This document shows positions 60,430 to 64,000 of a stretch of DNA of 64,000 nucleotides, piece after piece. The notes below the pieces were generated by a model. It saw nothing but the letters and a program-made list of their open reading frames with translations. It made no database searches and was not told the origin of the DNA. Origin of the DNA: BOKV01 sp041739465 (lineage in GTDB: Bacteria; Pseudomonadota; Alphaproteobacteria; Rhizobiales; Rhizobiaceae); NCBI GenBank assembly GCA_041739465.1, contig JBGSNX010000069.1, positions 1-64,000 on the forward strand, read 5' to 3'. The first letter of the stretch is position 1, and every line of letters begins with the position of its first letter. A program made the translations under genes and the position numbers.

Positions 60430-61095
60430 TCAGGCGTTCGCCGTGCCAATTCCTGGTGCTGCAAGGCCAAGGCGTCCCAGTGCAATCACAGCCTGGGTGC
60501 GACTATCCACACCCAGTTTCAGCAGAACAGCTGATACATGGGCTTTCACGGTGGCCTCGGATACCCCAAGTTCATAGGCAATCTGCTTGTTGAGCAGACC
60601 TTCGCCAAGCATTGAAAGAACCCGGTTCTGCTGCGGCGTAAGCGTTTGCAGGCGGTGGATGAGCTCGCCCATCTCGCGGTCGTCGGAATTGCCGATGTCG
60701 ATGTCGGATGGGACCCAGACATTGCCTTCAAGCACGCTGGCAATGGCCTCACGGATGTGTTCGGCAGAAGCTGACTTGGTGATGTAACCAGAAGCGCCAA
60801 TGTCCAGCGACCGGCGGATGGTCGATGCTTCTTCGTTGGCTGAAACAATTACCACCGGTACCGCCGGCCATGACGAGCGAAGCCGCAAGAGGCCGGAAAG
60901 TCCGTTGTTGCCGGGCATGTTCAGGTCGAGCAGCACGAGTTCCGCATCAGGAATTTTCTCAAGAAGCTTTTCCACTTCTTCGAATGCTGCAGCCATTTCG
61001 ACGCGATAGGTTGAGCCAAGTCCCTCGATTGCCTGCCTCAAGGCATCGCGAAACAACGGATGATCGTCTGCGACTATGATAGCGCCCAGCGTCAT
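60430..61095 (-). CDS. NarL/LuxR-family response regulator (CrbR-like)
   Basis: A 221-residue regulator: receiver domain (phospho-Asp D57 in LVLLDLNMPGN; acidic pocket ADDHP; KSASAE region) and C-terminal LuxR HTH (LTPQQNRVLSMLGEGLLNKQIAYELGVSEATVKAH). ATG at 61095 follows GGGAGGG. The most probable partner of the adjacent hybrid kinase, and its promoter region (61096-61281) is shared with the divergent DUF4212-symporter operon, a likely target. Confidence 0.92.
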   Translation of the reverse strand: MTLGAIIVADDHPLFRDALRQAIEGLGSTYRVEMAAAFEEVEKLLEKIPDAELVLLDLNMPGNNGLSGLLRLRSSWPAVPVVIVSANEEASTIRRSLDIGASGYITKSASAEHIREAIASVLEGNVWVPSDIDIGNSDDREMGELIHRLQTLTPQQNRVLSMLGEGLLNKQIAYELGVSEATVKAHVSAVLLKLGVDSRTQAVIALGRLGLAAPGIGTANA

Positions 61096-61281
61096 CTTCC
61101 CTCCCGGCATGGCATGCCCGTTTTCCCCGCTAAACTATCCTGCTCGGGCGCACAAAATGCAAGCGTCCTGTTTCAATTGCCCGCGATGGCGAATATTAGG
61201 ATACGACTTTGCGGCCCCCTCACACCACAAGCACAACCGTGCTAGAAGGCAAACGCAAGCAGCGCACCCGATAGGGGCAAA

Positions 61282-61554
61282 ATGGGGATTGTGAAATTGC
61301 CTGTTCGAAATCCCGAAAGATGGTGGAAAAATACGCGTTGGCTCGTTTGGCCGGCGGCACTGGTCATGTTGATTGCAGCCATGGCGGCGGCAGGCGTGGG
61401 TGACTTGAAATCAGGCTGGACGGTATCAGGCTTGCCGGTCTTGGGCTTCCTGGCCTTGTGTGTTTTGCCGTTCGGCTTGGCCGGAGCAGTCTACTGGCTG
61501 GCCTTGCGCCAGGAGAAAGTCGACCGCCAACATTCGGTCTGGGAAAGCCGCTAA
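61282..61554 (+). CDS. DUF4212 small subunit of a sodium/solute symporter
   Basis: A 90-residue protein with two TM segments (WPAALVMLIAAMAAAGVG and a second around LGFLALCVLPFGLAGAVYWL), N-terminal YWKNTR-like RWWKNTRW motif, and the family tail VDRQHS. DUF4212 proteins accompany VC2705-type symporters as YjcH does ActP. AGGGG precedes the ATG; the partner starts 2 bp after its stop. Confidence 0.9.
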   Translation: MGIVKLPVRNPERWWKNTRWLVWPAALVMLIAAMAAAGVGDLKSGWTVSGLPVLGFLALCVLPFGLAGAVYWLALRQEKVDRQHSVWESR

Positions 61555-61556
61555 CG

Positions 61557-63419
61557 ATGCTGGTTCGCGGAATTGCTGATCAGGTGGTCGCGGGAAAAAG
61601 CCGGTTCGGGCTTTTTGCGATAGCCGCAATGGCCGCCTTCTTCCTTGTTCTCATGGTATTTGAACAAGCTGGCATGCCGGAGCGATATGGCTACGTTCTG
61701 ACCGGGATGTTTGTGATATCGGCATTCGCTTTCCCCGGGATTGGTGCACGAACGGCAGCGTTTGAAGATTGGCAATTTTCCGGCCGAACCGCCGCGCCAA
61801 CCATCCTGGCCATGTCGATGGCGGCTCTGCTTGTTCCAAGTGTCTTTTTTCTGGGACTTCCGGGAAATTTCTTCGCGCAATCGGGCGGCAGTGCGGCGCT
61901 GCTACTTGGGCCTCCTTGCGGTCTTGCGATTGCCGCCATTCTGATCTTGCCGTTCCTGCGCAAAAGCAATGCCGGCACACCCCCGCTCTATTTCAAGGCG
62001 CGGTATGCCAATGCGCCGGCGAGCATTGTTGCCATGGCATTTTTTGCCCTGGCAAGTTTCATCATGCTGTGGGGTCAATTGCAGATCGTTGCTTCCATCA
62101 GTTTGGCAGTGTTCGGGCTGGAGGCAGGCATTACGATTGCACTCGCTGTGCTGCTTGTTTCACTCACCGTGCTGCCTGGTGGCCTCAATGGCCTGATCCG
62201 CACAAACTCACTTGCTTATGTTCTGATGGCTACAGCGTTCTTGGTGCCCTTGGTATGGCTGTCGCTGACGACAACCGGCATTCCGTTGCCACAGATTGCG
62301 CATGGACCCGGCGCATTGGTTGAAATCGTGGAGCTTGAAAGACAGCTGACAGGCCTTGGACTCCCGCCTCTTGAGAAGGCCACATCGAATGCGCTCCCTG
62401 CCATGTCGAACCTGGCAAGTATTGTGAGCCTGACACTTTTCCTTGCGCTGGCTTTCGCCTGCTATCCGGCCATTCTCAGCCAGTCGCAATCTGCCCGGCA
62501 GGTGAAAACCACCAGACCGGCCATCGCAATCTCCATCGTGCTGGCGGCGATTGTGACAACCGCCATGCCTGCAGCTGCAAGCTTTGCCAAGATCGCAATC
62601 TACAACGGCATTTTCGGCCTGACGGTGGGCGAGATACCGGACTCTGCAAACTGGATCCTGAAGTTCGGCGCAAAGCTTGCCCCGCTTGGTGCCGGCGAGC
62701 CGCTCGTCACACTTTGCAGCCAGGCCGTTACCACCCTGGAACAGGCTATCGCTGCGTGCGGCGGAAATCCTGACTATGCGCTGGGACCGGCAGACCTTCG
62801 CTTGCGCGGGGAAATCATTTCGCTTGCCCTGCCTGACATTGCATTGCTGCCTTCGGCCTTCACCATGGCAGTTGGAGCGGCGCTGGTCGCAGCAGCTTTG
62901 GCTTCTGCTAACGCGTCCGCCTTTGCCCTATCGTCGGTTCTGGTGACGCGCGCTCCGATTTCAGGAATGAACCGGCTTTTCATTGCAAGGCTTGGAGTGC
63001 TTTGTGGCATCTTGGCTGCCGCATGGCTGGCACTCTACCATCCGGCAAGCAGCCTTGATCTTGTTTTCTGGTCGCTTGCGATCTGCGCGGGAGTGCTTGC
63101 GCCGGCAATCCTGCTGGCAATCTGGTCAGATAGAATGCACGCCATTGCGGCAATCGCCGGGATGCTTGCCAGCGGAATCGCACTGGCAACAATGGCCGGC
63201 CTTTCAATCATCGGACCTGATCTGCTTGCCGGGTCGGGCGATGAATACAGATTGCTGTTGCCCGGCCTTGCCGAACTGCCACTGCCAATACCGGCCGGGC
63301 TGTGCGCAATAGCAGCGGGAACAGTTGTTGCGGCCTTGATCGCATGGCTGCTGCCGCGCAAGCCTGACACATTGCTGCTGGAGAGCCTTCGCGTTCCTGA
63401 CGCGCCCGTTGCAGGCTGA
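61557..63419 (+). CDS. VC2705-family sodium:solute symporter (carboxylate uptake)
   Basis: A 620-residue inner-membrane protein with about 13 TM helices. It has the SSS pattern SNLASIVSLTLFLALAFACYPAIL and is longer than ActP by soluble inserts near residues 260-300 and 400-450. Partner DUF4212 lies directly upstream. The neighbourhood of a CrbS/CrbR-type system suggests acetate, propionate or pyruvate as substrate; this is inference. The first in-frame ATG of the open frame lies inside the DUF4212 gene and is not used. Confidence 0.88.
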   Translation: MLVRGIADQVVAGKSRFGLFAIAAMAAFFLVLMVFEQAGMPERYGYVLTGMFVISAFAFPGIGARTAAFEDWQFSGRTAAPTILAMSMAALLVPSVFFLGLPGNFFAQSGGSAALLLGPPCGLAIAAILILPFLRKSNAGTPPLYFKARYANAPASIVAMAFFALASFIMLWGQLQIVASISLAVFGLEAGITIALAVLLVSLTVLPGGLNGLIRTNSLAYVLMATAFLVPLVWLSLTTTGIPLPQIAHGPGALVEIVELERQLTGLGLPPLEKATSNALPAMSNLASIVSLTLFLALAFACYPAILSQSQSARQVKTTRPAIAISIVLAAIVTTAMPAAASFAKIAIYNGIFGLTVGEIPDSANWILKFGAKLAPLGAGEPLVTLCSQAVTTLEQAIAACGGNPDYALGPADLRLRGEIISLALPDIALLPSAFTMAVGAALVAAALASANASAFALSSVLVTRAPISGMNRLFIARLGVLCGILAAAWLALYHPASSLDLVFWSLAICAGVLAPAILLAIWSDRMHAIAAIAGMLASGIALATMAGLSIIGPDLLAGSGDEYRLLLPGLAELPLPIPAGLCAIAAGTVVAALIAWLLPRKPDTLLLESLRVPDAPVAG

Positions 63420-63437
63420 CGGGCTTTCAGCCTTTTT
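63414..63437 (+). terminator. intrinsic terminator overlapping two convergent stop codons
   Basis: Arms GGCTGA (63414-63419) and TCAGCC (63427-63432) followed by TTTTT (63433-63437). The left arm contains the symporter TGA, and the right arm contains the complement of the TGA of the next gene. Confidence 0.75.
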
Positions 63438-63951
63438 CCATTTCGGCTCGCAAATCCCTGATGACCTCAAAAAAGCGCTGCATGGCTTTGCCTGCAAGAT
63501 CCATGGCGCGGTCAAGTTCCTTCTGGGTCCGGTCAAGGCTCTCTTCAGCGGGTGGAACCGGCGTCTCCTTGGGCAGCGCCGGGGCGCCGCTTTCTGGCGT
63601 CAAACCGGAAATGCGATCCTGCTTCTTGGCCTCACTCGATGCATCTGCAGAAATGCCTGAAACCTGTTTTTCGATCGCATCCATGCGCTCCCGCAGCAAG
63701 GCAAGCTCATTTTCGTATGCTTCGCGCTCTTGAGCGCCTATGAGGCATGAAAGGTTTTTTCCTGAAACCGTGCAAAAACTCATTTCACCCGTTTGCTTGT
63801 CGAGGCGGACAAATCCGTCGCCTTGGGCCTTGAGTTCATAGCGCCCGGATTGTTCGACAGTGGCTTGTGGCACTGTTTCCTGTGCGTTTGCGCATTGCGC
63901 AATCCCTGCAAGAAACATCGCAACAATGGCTGAACGCTGAAAATGGTGCAT
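63427..63951 (-). CDS. secreted coiled-coil protein of unknown function
   Basis: A 174-residue protein with signal peptide MHHFQRSAIVAMFLAGIAQCANA, a short beta-type region (YELKAQGDGFVRLDKQTGEMSFCTVSG with two Cys around GKNLSC), and a helical part with heptads (REAYENELALLRERMDAIEKQV), then Pro-rich and helical segments. The first part resembles small alphaproteobacterial periplasmic proteins that have a F-V-R-L-D-x-x-T-G pattern. ATG follows GGAGG. Function unknown. Confidence 0.72.
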   Translation of the reverse strand: MHHFQRSAIVAMFLAGIAQCANAQETVPQATVEQSGRYELKAQGDGFVRLDKQTGEMSFCTVSGKNLSCLIGAQEREAYENELALLRERMDAIEKQVSGISADASSEAKKQDRISGLTPESGAPALPKETPVPPAEESLDRTQKELDRAMDLAGKAMQRFFEVIRDLRAEMEKG

Positions 63952-64000
63952 ATGCGCCTCCGGCTTTGGTCTGAAAGGCTTGAACAGTGCGAACTGTCGT

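Overview
The window reads as a chromosomal segment of an alphaproteobacterium of the order Hyphomicrobiales (Rhizobiales), probably Phyllobacteriaceae-like. The evidence is the order murA, DUF2948, hisD, UPF0262, low-molecular-weight phosphatase, infA, maf, yacG, tRNA-Phe, together with a fused CysN/CysC, a prtDE-type secretion pair, a CrbS-like sensor and short GC-rich palindromic repeats of the rhizobial kind. This placement is inferred from gene order and protein families, not from a database search. No prophage, classical IS element, CRISPR array, rRNA or replication origin was seen.

Layout. 1-4.4 kb: the 3' part of edd, a PQQ-type sugar dehydrogenase, a lipoprotein and folD. 4.7-8.4 kb: a sulfate activation operon (cysQ, cysD, cysNC). 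8.5-27 kb: a large reductive pyrimidine (uracil/thymine) catabolism locus. It holds an NMT1/THI5-type ABC importer with an extra small 4-TM protein, a cupin, dihydropyrimidinase, a class II aldolase-family protein, a ureidopropionase-type amidohydrolase, methylmalonate-semialdehyde dehydrogenase and an omega-aminotransferase. A RutR-like TetR regulator with an MFS transporter, a 5'-nucleotidase and the dihydropyrimidine dehydrogenase pair preT/preA complete it. 27-34.7 kb: a sulfotransferase-like gene and a dppABCDF-type peptide importer with an M24 peptidase. 34.7-40.5 kb: taurine dissimilation (tpa, tauR, xsc, tauE-like). 40.5-46.4 kb: an aldo/keto reductase, an RND efflux pair and a small secreted protein. 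46.5-52.8 kb: the conserved housekeeping block, two tRNAs and dgkA. 52.8-56.6 kb: a type I secretion pair and mscL. 56.9-63.4 kb: a CrbS/CrbR-type sensor/regulator with a DUF4212 plus sodium:solute symporter pair. 63.4-64 kb: a secreted coiled-coil protein.

How the parts work together. 5'-nucleotidase would release nucleosides from nucleotides. PreTA, dihydropyrimidinase, ureidopropionase, aminotransferase and the acylating semialdehyde dehydrogenase would take uracil and thymine to acetyl-CoA and propionyl-CoA. Three 16-bp sites resembling the RutR operator (TTGACCANNTGGTCAA) lie in front of the catabolic operon/regulator pair, the preT/sulfotransferase pair and the dpp operon, so one regulator may join them. 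In the taurine locus, two direct-repeat pairs matching the TauR motif CTGGACYTAA, each with a 23-bp period, lie upstream of tpa and of xsc, the second inside the end of tauR.

The most unusual element is a 505-bp cassette at 13393-13897. A DUF559 (Vsr-like) endonuclease gene is bounded by two 51-bp inverted hairpin repeats (46/51 identical) and sits inside the pyrimidine locus. It looks like a REP/RAYT-style non-autonomous or self-borne repeat unit with a different kind of nuclease.
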